From Stappia sp. ES.058 (GTDB taxonomy: Bacteria; Pseudomonadota; Alphaproteobacteria; Rhizobiales; Stappiaceae), in NCBI RefSeq assembly GCF_900105595.1, contig NZ_LT629784.1, positions 4,259,001-4,323,000 of the forward strand: a stretch of 64,000 bases of DNA, in the 5' to 3' direction. Numbering within the stretch: the first letter of the stretch is position 1; every line of letters begins with the position of its first letter. The translations under genes were made by a program, and so were the position numbers. Under the pieces are notes generated by a model that searched no databases, was not told where the DNA came from, and saw nothing but the letters and a program-made list of their open reading frames with translations. This document shows positions 1 through 8,633 of the stretch, in pieces.

Positions 1-1268
1 TCTGTCTCACCAACACCCTTGAGGCGGAGGTGGATCTCGATCCGCTCGATCTCTATCGCATCTTGCGCCGCCGCAATCCCGCGCCCTATTCCGCCTTTCT
101 CAGGTTCGGCGATCTTGCGATTGCCAGTTCCTCTCCGGAGCGCTTCCTGCGCATCGACCCGGACGGCAGCGTCGAGACCAAGCCGATCAAGGGGACGGAA
201 CGGCGTGACAGCGATCCGGCCCGCGACGCGGCCATCGCCGAAGGGCTGCGGCTTGACGAGAAGAGCCGCTCGGAAAACCTGATGATCGTCGACTTGATGC
301 GCAACGATCTGGGGCGGGTGTGCGAGACTGGCTCCGTGCATGTGCCGAGCCTGATGCATGTCGAAAGCTATGAGACCGTGCATCAGCTCGTCTCGGTGGT
401 GCGCGGCCGCATTCGCGCCGGCGAAAGCCCCGTGAGCTGCATCGCGTCCTGCTTTCCCGGCGGCTCGATGACCGGCGCGCCCAAGGTGCGCACGCTGGAG
501 ATCATCGACCGGCTCGAAGAGGCCGCACGCGGCGTCTATTCCGGGGCGATCGGTTATCTGTCGCTGACGGGCGCGGTCGATCTCAACATCGTCATCCGAA
601 CCGTCGTTTGCACGCCGGGCGATGTGTCCATCGGTTGCGGTGGAGCAATCGTCTATCTCTCCGACCCGCAAGCCGAGTTCGACGAGATCCTGCTCAAGGC
701 GCAAGCGCCGATGGCGGCCGTCGCCGAGGCGGCCGGAGCTGCGACCGATACGCCTCCACAGGTGGCAAACGCCGGGCAGGACCGACCTGACTTGGCCGTA
801 AACGGCGGGATTCGCGCGCCCCGCAGGGAGGAAGCGGCGGCGGTCGGCGCGGCCGTCGAGGCGTTGCTGCGCGAACTCGGCGGGCCCGGGCCGCAGTTTC
901 GAGCCGAGGCGACACGCGCCGTGTGCGAAGGCTTCTGCGAAAACGAACGCGACGGCTTCATCCGCATTGCGGAAACCGAAGGCGGCGACATTGCCGGCGT
1001 CGCGCTCGTCTCCGTGGTTCGGGCCGCGCGTACCTCCGGCGACTACGCCGTGCTGCAGGAGCTCTGGGTGGACGTGGGTGCGCGCGGCAGCGGTGTCGGT
1101 GCGGCCCTGCTTGCGGCGGTTGACGCGGAAGCGCGACGCCGTGGCCTGCCGCAGGTGGAGGTGTCCCTGCCGAAACCCGGCCATCCGCATGCCGAACGGC
1201 TCCAGGCGTTCTACGCCCGGGCCGGATACGCGCCGGCGGGCCAGCGCATGCGGCGGAGCCTGGCATGA
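1..1268 (+). CDS. Aminodeoxychorismate synthase component I-like enzyme fused to a GNAT acetyltransferase (5' end cut by window)
   Basis: The reading frame is open from base 3, so the true start lies outside the window. Visible residues 1-245 are the C-terminal half of a chorismate-binding enzyme: PIKGT (visible residues 61-65), [22 protein letters not shown] and [12 protein letters not shown] are present. The Lys in PIKGT is typical of aminodeoxychorismate synthase (PabB); anthranilate and salicylate synthases have Ala there. It therefore probably converts chorismate to 4-amino-4-deoxychorismate (inference). After a linker, residues about 275-421 form a GNAT domain with the acetyl-CoA loop [12 protein letters not shown]. 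The stop overlaps the next start (ATGA). The acetyltransferase fusion and the cluster setting argue for specialised metabolism rather than folate synthesis. A glutaminase partner is not visible. Confidence 0.8.
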   Translation, partial: CLTNTLEAEVDLDPLDLYRILRRRNPAPYSAFLRFGDLAIASSSPERFLRIDPDGSVETKPIKGTERRDSDPARDAAIAEGLRLDEKSRSENLMIVDLMRNDLGRVCETGSVHVPSLMHVESYETVHQLVSVVRGRIRAGESPVSCIASCFPGGSMTGAPKVRTLEIIDRLEEAARGVYSGAIGYLSLTGAVDLNIVIRTVVCTPGDVSIGCGGAIVYLSDPQAEFDEILLKAQAPMAAVAEAAGAATDTPPQVANAGQDRPDLAVNGGIRAPRREEAAAVGAAVEALLRELGGPGPQFRAEATRAVCEGFCENERDGFIRIAETEGGDIAGVALVSVVRAARTSGDYAVLQELWVDVGARGSGVGAALLAAVDAEARRRGLPQVEVSLPKPGHPHAERLQAFYARAGYAPAGQRMRRSLA

Positions 1269-2329
1269 CGCGGACCGGGCTCCTGATCTTCGATGTGGCG
1301 CATCGCACCGAACCGCGCGCCTCGATCCGAACCGCACGCGGCACGCTCACGCCCTCCAACGAGGTGGCCGAGCGCACCGCGCGCATTCGTGCCGGGATCC
1401 TGAGGGCGACGGGCGCGCGTGCGTACAGCGCGGGAGTCCCGCCGGAAGCGACCCGCAGGCTGCGCAGCCTTTTGCCGCTGGCGCATGATCCGGCCTATCT
1501 GGCGTTTCTTGAGCATGGACCGCATCCGGCAGAGGCCGCAATCACGCCGCAGGGCCGGATCTTCGCTGCGCCCGGCGTTGAGCAGGACACGCCGGTGGGT
1601 GCCGATTCCGCCGACCGGGCCTTGGCCTCCGCAGCGACGGCCGTTGCCGCCGCCGTCGCGCTCGCACGCGGGGAGGCGGATCATGTCTATGCGTTGTGCC
1701 GTCCGCCGGGACATCACGCCGGGCGGCGCTTTTTCGGCGGCTATTGCTTCTTGAACAATGCAGCGCTTGCGGCGCTGGCGCTGCGCCGCCAGAGCGGGGC
1801 GCGGGTCGCGGTGATCGACATCGACTATCACGCGGGAAACGGCACGACGGATTGTCTGGCCGCCCATCCCGACATTGCGGTGCTCAGCTGCCACGCGTCC
1901 GGCGAGGACACCTTCCCGCATCAAGACGATCCGCTGCCGGCGCATCCTGCGCATGTGTTCCATGCCTTTGGCGAACCGCCGGATGCGCAAGCATATCTGG
2001 CCGTGGTGTCCCGTCTTGTCGGCGAGGCCGTCGCGGGCGGCGCCGAAACGCTGGTGCTGTCGCTCGGCTACGACGTGATCGACGGCGATCCGCATGGCGG
2101 CTGGCGGCTTTCACCGGATGTCTTTGCCGGGGTGGGGGAGATCCTGCGCGTAAGCGGACTGCCCGTTTGCGTCGTGCAGGAAGGCGGCTACCTGCTGTCC
2201 GCGCTGGAGGGCTGCGCCGCGCAATTTACCAAGGGTCTCATCGGGCCTCCAGCCGATGCGGCACCCGACACAAGGGAGAGCGGAACGGATGACGGCCGAC
2301 ACGCAAAGCCTGCTGGCGCCCTATCGTGA
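1265..2329 (+). CDS. Histone deacetylase / acetylpolyamine amidohydrolase family deacetylase
   Basis: A 354-residue zinc amidohydrolase of the HDAC/AcuC/APAH superfamily. RPPGHH carries the catalytic His pair, [10 protein letters not shown] supplies Asp and His zinc ligands, [12 protein letters not shown] supplies the third Asp ligand, and EGGY carries the transition-state Tyr. The family removes acetyl groups from acetyl-lysine or acetylated polyamines. The start ATG overlaps the stop of the GNAT fusion gene, and the 3' end overlaps the chorismate mutase start by 41 nt, so the genes are translationally coupled. Sitting next to an acetyltransferase domain, it may remove a protective N-acetyl group from a pathway intermediate (inference). 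The substrate is unknown. Confidence 0.85.
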   Translation: MTRTGLLIFDVAHRTEPRASIRTARGTLTPSNEVAERTARIRAGILRATGARAYSAGVPPEATRRLRSLLPLAHDPAYLAFLEHGPHPAEAAITPQGRIFAAPGVEQDTPVGADSADRALASAATAVAAAVALARGEADHVYALCRPPGHHAGRRFFGGYCFLNNAALAALALRRQSGARVAVIDIDYHAGNGTTDCLAAHPDIAVLSCHASGEDTFPHQDDPLPAHPAHVFHAFGEPPDAQAYLAVVSRLVGEAVAGGAETLVLSLGYDVIDGDPHGGWRLSPDVFAGVGEILRVSGLPVCVVQEGGYLLSALEGCAAQFTKGLIGPPADAAPDTRESGTDDGRHAKPAGALS

Positions 2330-2579
2330 CCAGCTGAACGAGATCGACGAGACGCTGGTCACGCTTGTGGCCGAGCGGCTGACGATCTGCGCGCAGGTGG
2401 CGCACACCAAGCGCCGTCACGGCATCGCCATGATGCAGCCCGACCGGGTGGAGGAGGTGAAAAGCCGTTGCGCGAAGCTGGGCGCGGACCAGGGTCTCGA
2501 TCCGGAGTTCGTTCGCGCGCTCTACGGCCTGATCATCGGCGAGGCCTGCGCGCTGGAAGACCGGATCATCGAGCGATGA
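2289..2579 (+). CDS. AroQ-class chorismate mutase (possibly an aminodeoxychorismate mutase)
   Basis: A 96-residue all-helical AroQ monofunctional mutase. Arg and Lys residues equivalent to the E. coli mutase active site are visible in [19 protein letters not shown] and PDRVEEV. The usual active-site Gln near the C terminus appears to be replaced by an acidic residue (ALED). The start ATG at 2289 was chosen because GGGAGAG lies just upstream and the domain begins there. It overlaps the previous gene, and its stop overlaps the next start (ATGA). It converts chorismate to prephenate, or 4-amino-4-deoxychorismate to its prephenate analogue, as PapB does in p-aminophenylalanine pathways. The aminodeoxychorismate synthase in the same operon favours the second option (inference). 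Confidence 0.8.
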   Translation: MTADTQSLLAPYRDQLNEIDETLVTLVAERLTICAQVAHTKRRHGIAMMQPDRVEEVKSRCAKLGADQGLDPEFVRALYGLIIGEACALEDRIIER

Positions 2580-3148
2580 TCCGCTTTCACACACTGGGTC
2601 CGACGGGGAGTTGCCACGAGCACGCGCTGAAGCAGTATCTCGCCTTCCAGGGGGTCGATGCGGCCGACATCGTGCTGTGCGACGATCTGGTCGCGGCGGC
2701 GGCGCGCGCGGTGGAAGAGGGCGGCTCCTATCTGCTTCAGTGCAGCGCGCACCTGAATGTGCATCAGGTGACGGAGCGCTACCTAGGCCGGCTGCATGTG
2801 GTCGACACCTTCATCCTGCCGACGCAGGAAATGGCGCTCGTCAAGTGCCGCGACGTCGCCGTGCCGCAGACCCTCGGCGTGCCCGAACCTGCGCTTGGCT
2901 ATGTCAACGAGGCGGACTGGCGGAAGATCACCTTCGAGACCACCAAGCCCGTCGTCGAAGAGGGACTGCTCGCCGGGCGTTACGAGGCCGGCGTGGCCTA
3001 CACCCGTTCCGCGCGCGACCATCCCGAAACGCTCGAGGTGATGCGGGTCATCGGCGAGGTGGTCACCACCTGGATCGTCTATGGCCCCACGCCGCGCTAT
3101 CGCGGGAAGCTCATGGGAAACAACTATCCAGAGTTGCATTCGGGGTAA
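2576..3148 (+). CDS. BacA-like prephenate decarboxylase / prephenate-dehydratase-fold protein
   Basis: A 190-residue protein with the prephenate-dehydratase fold. HTLGPTGSCHEHALKQY matches the opening of that family. It has no ACT domain, and the place of the dehydratase TRF motif reads TTWIVYGPTP. That resembles BacA of bacilysin synthesis, which decarboxylates prephenate without aromatising it. It would therefore yield a dihydro-4-hydroxyphenylpyruvate-type product, or an amino analogue if the substrate comes from aminodeoxychorismate (inference). The ATG at 2576 overlaps the chorismate mutase stop. A genuine prephenate dehydratase (TRF plus ACT) is encoded separately at 47197-48087, so this copy is pathway-specific. 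Confidence 0.72.
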   Translation: MIRFHTLGPTGSCHEHALKQYLAFQGVDAADIVLCDDLVAAAARAVEEGGSYLLQCSAHLNVHQVTERYLGRLHVVDTFILPTQEMALVKCRDVAVPQTLGVPEPALGYVNEADWRKITFETTKPVVEEGLLAGRYEAGVAYTRSARDHPETLEVMRVIGEVVTTWIVYGPTPRYRGKLMGNNYPELHSG

Positions 3149-3201
3149 GGCTGTGATCGTCTTGCCGACGGTATCTGTGACACCTGCGATGACGGAGCGA
3201 C

Positions 3202-4389
3202 ATGAGCGGTAGCGGATCGAAGACGCTGGGCGGGACCTCGCGCCAGACGGTGCTGTTGGCGGCGCTGGGCGTGGGGGCCGTCGCCATTGGAATGGACACC
3301 TTCGTGGTGATCGGCGTTCTTAACGAAATCGCCGCGAGCCTCGAGATTCCGGCAACGCGGGCCGGACAGCTCGTGTCCGTCTATGCGCTTTCCTACGCCG
3401 TCTTCGCGCCGCTGAGCGCCTGGCTGCTGCGCGGGCTCGACCGGCGCCGGGTGATCCTGCTGGCCATCGGCTTTTTTCTCGCCGGCAATCTGGCCTGCGG
3501 ATTGGCCACCGGGTTTCACCAGATCGTGGCCGGGCGGATCGTGTCGGCGCTGGGGGCTGCGATCTTCACGCCGGTCGCGACCGCGCTCGCCTCCGATCTG
3601 GTGCCGCCGCACCGCAAGGGCGCGGCACTCGCCGTGATCTTCGGCGGCATGACGGTCGCCCAGGCGGCCGGCATTCCGCTCGCGACCCTGATCGGCCAGA
3701 TGTTCGACTGGCGTTACGCATTTTACTTCGTCGTCGTGCTGGGCCTCGTCGCGCTCGCCATCCTGGCGCCGCTGATGGGGCGTCTGCCCGTCGGCGCGGC
3801 CGCACCGGACACCGCGGCCGCATCGCGCGCGCTGACGCCGGTGACCGCCGGTCTCCTGCTGGTAACCTTCCTGATCGTCTTGTCGGAATTCGTCGTCTAC
3901 ACCTATGTGAGCGTGATCCTCGCCGGGACGTCCTACGCCGGCGCGCCGATCCTGCCGGCGGTGCTCCTGGCCTATGGCATCGGCGCGCTCGCCGGCAATT
4001 TCGCCACCGGGATCCTGACCGACCGGCTCGGCCCGCTGCAGGTGCTCATCGGCGCGGTCGCGGTGCAGACCGCGCTCCTCGTCGCGCTCGTCATGTGGCG
4101 TGACGCGGCGCTGGTGACGGTGGTGGTCGGTTTTGTCTGGGGCATCGTCAGCTACATGTATCTGGTGCCGATCCAGCACCGCCTGCTCAGCCACGCCGGC
4201 GGGGGCGGTGCGCTGATCCTGTCGCTGAACAGTTCGCTGATCTACGTCGGCATCTCCGCCGGCGCCTGGCTCGGCGGCGTCGTGCTCGACAGGGTCGGCA
4301 TTCCGTCGCTGGCGCTGGTCGCCGGTGCGCTCGGCACCGTGGCGCTGGTCGCGGCGATGGTCTTCATGCGACGGCCGGTGATCGAGTAA
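3202..4389 (+). CDS. MFS transporter, probable product exporter (DHA1 type)
   Basis: A 395-residue integral membrane protein with about 12 hydrophobic helices. LLRGLDRRRVILL is a major-facilitator loop 2-3 signature, and GRIVSALGAAIFTPVATAL resembles the motif-C region of drug/H+ antiporters. GGAG lies 5 nt before the ATG. It is last in the plus-strand biosynthetic operon and converges on the PKS gene with only 8 nt between stops. Sugar-efflux and drug-efflux DHA1 members look alike, so the substrate cannot be read from sequence. Export or self-resistance for the cluster product is inferred from position. Confidence 0.85.
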   Translation: MSGSGSKTLGGTSRQTVLLAALGVGAVAIGMDTFVVIGVLNEIAASLEIPATRAGQLVSVYALSYAVFAPLSAWLLRGLDRRRVILLAIGFFLAGNLACGLATGFHQIVAGRIVSALGAAIFTPVATALASDLVPPHRKGAALAVIFGGMTVAQAAGIPLATLIGQMFDWRYAFYFVVVLGLVALAILAPLMGRLPVGAAAPDTAAASRALTPVTAGLLLVTFLIVLSEFVVYTYVSVILAGTSYAGAPILPAVLLAYGIGALAGNFATGILTDRLGPLQVLIGAVAVQTALLVALVMWRDAALVTVVVGFVWGIVSYMYLVPIQHRLLSHAGGGGALILSLNSSLIYVGISAGAWLGGVVLDRVGIPSLALVAGALGTVALVAAMVFMRRPVIE

Positions 4390-4397
4390 AAAGCCGG

Positions 4398-7300
4398 CTA
4401 AGTTTCCATTCCTTCCGCCTGTGCCTCGCAGAGCCGGGTCATGTCGGCCACCGTCAGCGCCTTGAAGGCATCGGCGGTGGGCACTGAAATCCCCGTGCGT
4501 TGCCGGATCAGGTCGATCACGTCGAGCATCATCAGGGATTCCCCGCCGAGTTCGAAGAAATTGTCCTCAAGGCCGAGATCGTCGCAGCCGAGCACCTCCG
4601 CGAAACAGGCGGCAACGGCACCCGCAAGGCTGCCGGCTGCTGGAGCGGCGGGCGTCTGAGCCGTCGCCGGTGAAGGAGAAGGACCCCTTGGGGCCGAGGG
4701 GACGTCTTTTTCATCCGTCTCTTGCGACGACGACACCGATGGAGCGTGCCGAGGCGTTGCGGTGTCGGACAGCCCCGGCCGGTCGGCGAGCCGCACCGTC
4801 GAAATGGCGTGCTCGCCGGCGCCCGCAGCCGCCGCAAGCGCGAGCACGGCCGCGCCTTCCGACGGTTCGATTGCCCAGTCGGTGCCGCCCGCGCCGATGG
4901 TCTTGTCGCGCGACGGCACGTGCCAGGTGTCGTAGTTCACTGTGATCCACTCGGCTTTCGAACGGCCCGCGAGCCTCTCGCGGGCGGCCACGGCATCCAT
5001 GTGGCGGTGGCCGGCTGCATGCGCGCCGTAGCTCAACCCGCCGACGAAACACGACAGGCTGGAACACAGGAGCACCTTGCCGACGGGCGTTTTTGCCACC
5101 GCATCGGCGAGTGCGCGCATGCCAGCGACATGCGGCACCAGCAGGTCGGCCGCAAGCTCCGGCGGCGTGTCGCGGATGAACTTCAGGTGGTCCGCATCGA
5201 CCACGCCGGCGGCATGGATCACCGTGTCGATCGTTTCGCTCTCTGTCCGTGCCTTGTCCAACAGTTGCGAAACCGCCTGGCTGTCGGCAAGGTCGGCGGC
5301 ATGCAGCGAGACATGCGCGCCGCTGCTCAGGAGCGCTGAGAGCGCCGCCACACCCGCATCGCGCACCGCGCCCGAGCGTGAGGCGAGATAAAGGCGTGCG
5401 TCCGGGTCCTCCCGCGCGATTTCGCCGGCGAGCGCAAGGCCGACATGGCCGGTTCCCCCGAAGATCACATGCGCGCCGCCGCCTCCCCAGGGAGGCGCGT
5501 GGGTCGTGGCGGATGCGTCGGCGTCTTTCGGCCTTGCCGGGACCAGCTCCGGCACGAAGCGCGCCCGTCCGCGCCAGGCCACCTCCGTGTCCTCGCCCGG
5601 GTCGTGCAGCTCGTCGAGGATTTTCTCGAGCGTTTGCGCCTGTTGTGCCGGGTCGGCGGCGCTGCCTGCGTCCAGGTCCAGCGTGCGGGCCTGGAGTGTC
5701 CGGTGCTCCTGCGCGATCACCCGCGCCAGCGCTGAAAGCGGCGCGGCCTCGGCCGCGATGGATGGATCGCCTGGAAGATGCTGCGCGCCCTGCGTGACGA
5801 ACCACAGGCGATGCGATGCCTTTTGCCGTCCAAGCGCCCCGGTCAACGTCAATGGCGAGAGCACGCTTGCCGAAAGGGCCGGGTCGGGCGCGGAACTGTC
5901 GCACCACAGGTAGATGAGGTCTCGCCAAGCCACGCCGTCGCGCTCCAGCGCGTCGAACAACCCGTCAAGGGAGGCGCTCTCCTGCGGATTGACGGTGAAG
6001 CGGTCCTCTCCGTCTTGTGCAAAGCGCGATCCGGGGCGGACCTCGATGACGCGGCCGGTGCTCGTCCCGCGCAGCGCATCGACGAGTGCCTGCTGCCACG
6101 GCATGTCGCCGACGAAGACAAGCCGGGCGTCCGGCGCCGCGTCCCCGCTTGCAAGGATCGCGTCATGCGGCGCCGGCAGGCGGGCCGGACGCCAGCGGCG
6201 CAGGTGAAACCAGTCCGCGATGTCGGGTTGTTTTCGTGGCTTTGCCTGCGCCTCCGACGGTTCGGCGGGGCGCGACGCGGCCGGCTTTGAGGTGCGGTTT
6301 GCCGCCAGGTCCGCCAGGCCGTAGGTCTTGCGCTCATAGGCATAGCCGGGCAAGGGCACCAGCCGGGCTTGGCTGGGGCGCGGCAGGGCCTCGAGCCGGA
6401 TCGACGCGCCGGCTTGCCAGAGCCGTGCGGCGGCGGCAAGGAAATGCGCCTGTGCATCGGCGGCGGATGCTGCGCTGGGCAGGCTGGAGACGACCATCGG
6501 CAGGGTCGCCGGCGTGGCCTCGATGCGCAGGAGATCCGACAAAAACCCGCCGGGTCCGATTTCGATCACCGGCCGGTCCTGGGACAGGCAATGCGCGGCA
6601 AAGCTTGTCACGGGCCGTTGCGGCATCGCGCGGTTCGCCGCGCGCGCACGGTCCCTGCCAAGACATAGCGCGGCGCCCAGCGGTTCCAGGATTTCGACGC
6701 CCTCGGACACCGCGGCCTCCGCCGCGAGCGGCACCAGCCTTACCTGCGGCGACGGCGCGTGCGGTTGCGATCCGATCTCGGCGGCGGCCTCCTTGAGCCG
6801 GGCCGCGCGTGTCTCTGCCGGACCCACGCTGGCCGCGAAGAGGTGGCGGGCGAAGAGCCGCCCGGGACCGGTGCCGACACAGGCGCCGGGCGAAAGACCG
6901 AGATCGCGCCACAGCGCGAGCAACGCATGCGCCAGCACGAAGGCGTCGGCCGTGTCCGATGCGGTTCCCGCTGCAAGCGCGGCACGGGCCTCGGCGCAGG
7001 CCTCGCGAAACGCCGGGAATGCCGCGACGAGGGGCAGATCCTCCGGGGGCTCTTGGCCGGCGCGACCGGAAAAGACGAAAAGCGGTTGGGTCCAAGGTCC
7101 GGTGGGCGTTTGCGCCGGGGCGAGCGTGGAAAAACGCCGCGCCGCGTCCCTCGCATTTGCCGCCACCACGGCGGCGCGATGGGCATATTCGCGGCGTCCC
7201 TCGCGCAGCGTCCGTGAGGCATCGCGAATGTCGAGCGTGGGATCGGCGGCGAGGGCGGATCCCAACGTCTCCAACATCCGTTTCAGGGCGGTCGCGGTTC

Positions 7301-8633
7301 CGGCGGAGACAGTGAGGATTGCGGGCGCGTCCGAGCGCGGGCGCGTCGGCGCTTGCGGCGCTTCCTCCAGGATGGCATGGGCGTTGGTGCCGCCGAAGCC
7401 GAGCGCGCTGATGCCGCCACGGAGGGGAAAATCCGGGCTTTCCCAGTCTTCAAGGGTCGTTGGAATGCGAAAGGGGGTCTTGGCGAAGTCGATCGCCGGA
7501 TTGGGGGTCTTGAAGTCGGGCGCCGGCGGGATCTTGCGATGGTGCATCATCAGCGCGAGCTTGATCGTGCTGGCAACGCCGGCGGCATGCACCGTATGGC
7601 CGATGTTGGCCTTGACCGAGCCGAGCGCGCTGATGCCGGTCGCCTGAGTCTTGAGGCGAAAGGCGCGGGTCAGCGCCTCGACTTCGATCGGATCGCCGAG
7701 AAGCGTGCCGGTGCCATGCGCCTCGATGTAGGACAGGGTCTGCGGGTCGACGCCGGCAATCTCCTGCGCCAGCGCGATGGCCTCCGCCTGGCCGTCGATG
7801 CCGGGCGCGGTGTAGCTCATCTTCGACGCGCCGTCGTTGTTGATCGCGGAACCGCGGATCACGGCCCAGATGTGATCCCCGTCGGCCAGCGCGTCGTCAA
7901 GCCGCTTGAGTGCGATCACGCCGACCCCGTCGCTGGAGACCATGCCGTCGGCGCGGGCGTCGAAGGGGCGGCAATGGCCGGAAAGCGAGAAATGCAGGCC
8001 TTGCTGGGTGCGGTAACCGAATTCTTCGGCGGTCGCGACGTTCACCCCGCCGGCGAGCGCCATGTCGCTGCTGCCGGACAAGAGGCTCTGGCAGGCCAGA
8101 TGGATGCCGACCAGCGAGGAGGAACATGCGGTCTGCACCGCCATGCTCTCGCCGCGCAGGTCGAGCCGGTAGGACACGCGGCTTGGCGCATATTCCGCGT
8201 AATTGGAACTGTAGGCGAGGCTGCGCTCCGCCGGCGAGCGAACGATCTGCAGCAATTGTTCGTGATAGCGGTTCTGGCTGCAGGAGGCATAGACGGAGAT
8301 CGCGCCGTCGAAGCGCGCGGGATCGCAGCCGGCGTTTTCAAGCGCCGCATGGCTCGTCTCCAGAAACAGCCGGTGCTGCGGGTTGAGGTAGCAGGCTTCG
8401 CGCGCGGGAAGGCCGAAAAGGGGCGCGTCGAAGCCTTCGGGTTCGCTGACGAGGCCCCGCACCGGCTGGTAGCCGGGTTCCGCGCGCGCCGGATCGCGAT
8501 GGAGCATGTCGCGCCCGGCGCACAGCGCCTCCCAGAAGGACGCAAGGCCGTCGGCGCCGGGAAACCGGCACGCCATGCCGACGATGGCGACAGCGGTTTT
8601 TGACCCGGTATCGGCAGTTGCATCATGTGTCAC
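4398..8633 (-). CDS. Type I polyketide synthase module: KS, degenerate AT, KR-like, ACP
   Basis: A 1411-residue single module. The ketosynthase (residues 12-425) keeps C170 (TACSSS), H306 (HGTGT) and H346 (KANIGH). The region at 515-710 aligns with acyltransferases but reads VGTGPG at 586-591 where GHSxG is expected, so the catalytic Ser is missing; a trans-acting AT would be needed. The ketoreductase-like part (about 810-1295) keeps a GGTGHVG nucleotide loop (1059-1065) and Ser1192. The usual catalytic Lys, Tyr and Asn are replaced by H1168, H1205 and H1209. The carrier domain (1335-1405) has the phosphopantetheine Ser in ELGGESL (S1366). The gene is last in a four-gene operon and overlaps the NRPS stop by 11 nt. 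It probably extends the aminoacyl unit from the upstream A-PCP protein by two carbons (inference). Confidence 0.9.
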   Translation of the reverse strand: MTHDATADTGSKTAVAIVGMACRFPGADGLASFWEALCAGRDMLHRDPARAEPGYQPVRGLVSEPEGFDAPLFGLPAREACYLNPQHRLFLETSHAALENAGCDPARFDGAISVYASCSQNRYHEQLLQIVRSPAERSLAYSSNYAEYAPSRVSYRLDLRGESMAVQTACSSSLVGIHLACQSLLSGSSDMALAGGVNVATAEEFGYRTQQGLHFSLSGHCRPFDARADGMVSSDGVGVIALKRLDDALADGDHIWAVIRGSAINNDGASKMSYTAPGIDGQAEAIALAQEIAGVDPQTLSYIEAHGTGTLLGDPIEVEALTRAFRLKTQATGISALGSVKANIGHTVHAAGVASTIKLALMMHHRKIPPAPDFKTPNPAIDFAKTPFRIPTTLEDWESPDFPLRGGISALGFGGTNAHAILEEAPQAPTRPRSDAPAILTVSAGTATALKRMLETLGSALAADPTLDIRDASRTLREGRREYAHRAAVVAANARDAARRFSTLAPAQTPTGPWTQPLFVFSGRAGQEPPEDLPLVAAFPAFREACAEARAALAAGTASDTADAFVLAHALLALWRDLGLSPGACVGTGPGRLFARHLFAASVGPAETRAARLKEAAAEIGSQPHAPSPQVRLVPLAAEAAVSEGVEILEPLGAALCLGRDRARAANRAMPQRPVTSFAAHCLSQDRPVIEIGPGGFLSDLLRIEATPATLPMVVSSLPSAASAADAQAHFLAAAARLWQAGASIRLEALPRPSQARLVPLPGYAYERKTYGLADLAANRTSKPAASRPAEPSEAQAKPRKQPDIADWFHLRRWRPARLPAPHDAILASGDAAPDARLVFVGDMPWQQALVDALRGTSTGRVIEVRPGSRFAQDGEDRFTVNPQESASLDGLFDALERDGVAWRDLIYLWCDSSAPDPALSASVLSPLTLTGALGRQKASHRLWFVTQGAQHLPGDPSIAAEAAPLSALARVIAQEHRTLQARTLDLDAGSAADPAQQAQTLEKILDELHDPGEDTEVAWRGRARFVPELVPARPKDADASATTHAPPWGGGGAHVIFGGTGHVGLALAGEIAREDPDARLYLASRSGAVRDAGVAALSALLSSGAHVSLHAADLADSQAVSQLLDKARTESETIDTVIHAAGVVDADHLKFIRDTPPELAADLLVPHVAGMRALADAVAKTPVGKVLLCSSLSCFVGGLSYGAHAAGHRHMDAVAARERLAGRSKAEWITVNYDTWHVPSRDKTIGAGGTDWAIEPSEGAAVLALAAAAGAGEHAISTVRLADRPGLSDTATPRHAPSVSSSQETDEKDVPSAPRGPSPSPATAQTPAAPAAGSLAGAVAACFAEVLGCDDLGLEDNFFELGGESLMMLDVIDLIRQRTGISVPTADAFKALTVADMTRLCEAQAEGMET

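Noticed and set aside
1..1268. Anthranilate or salicylate/isochorismate synthase assignment for the first gene
   Set aside because: The motif reads PIKGT with Lys, which points to aminodeoxychorismate synthase; those other enzymes have Ala at this place.
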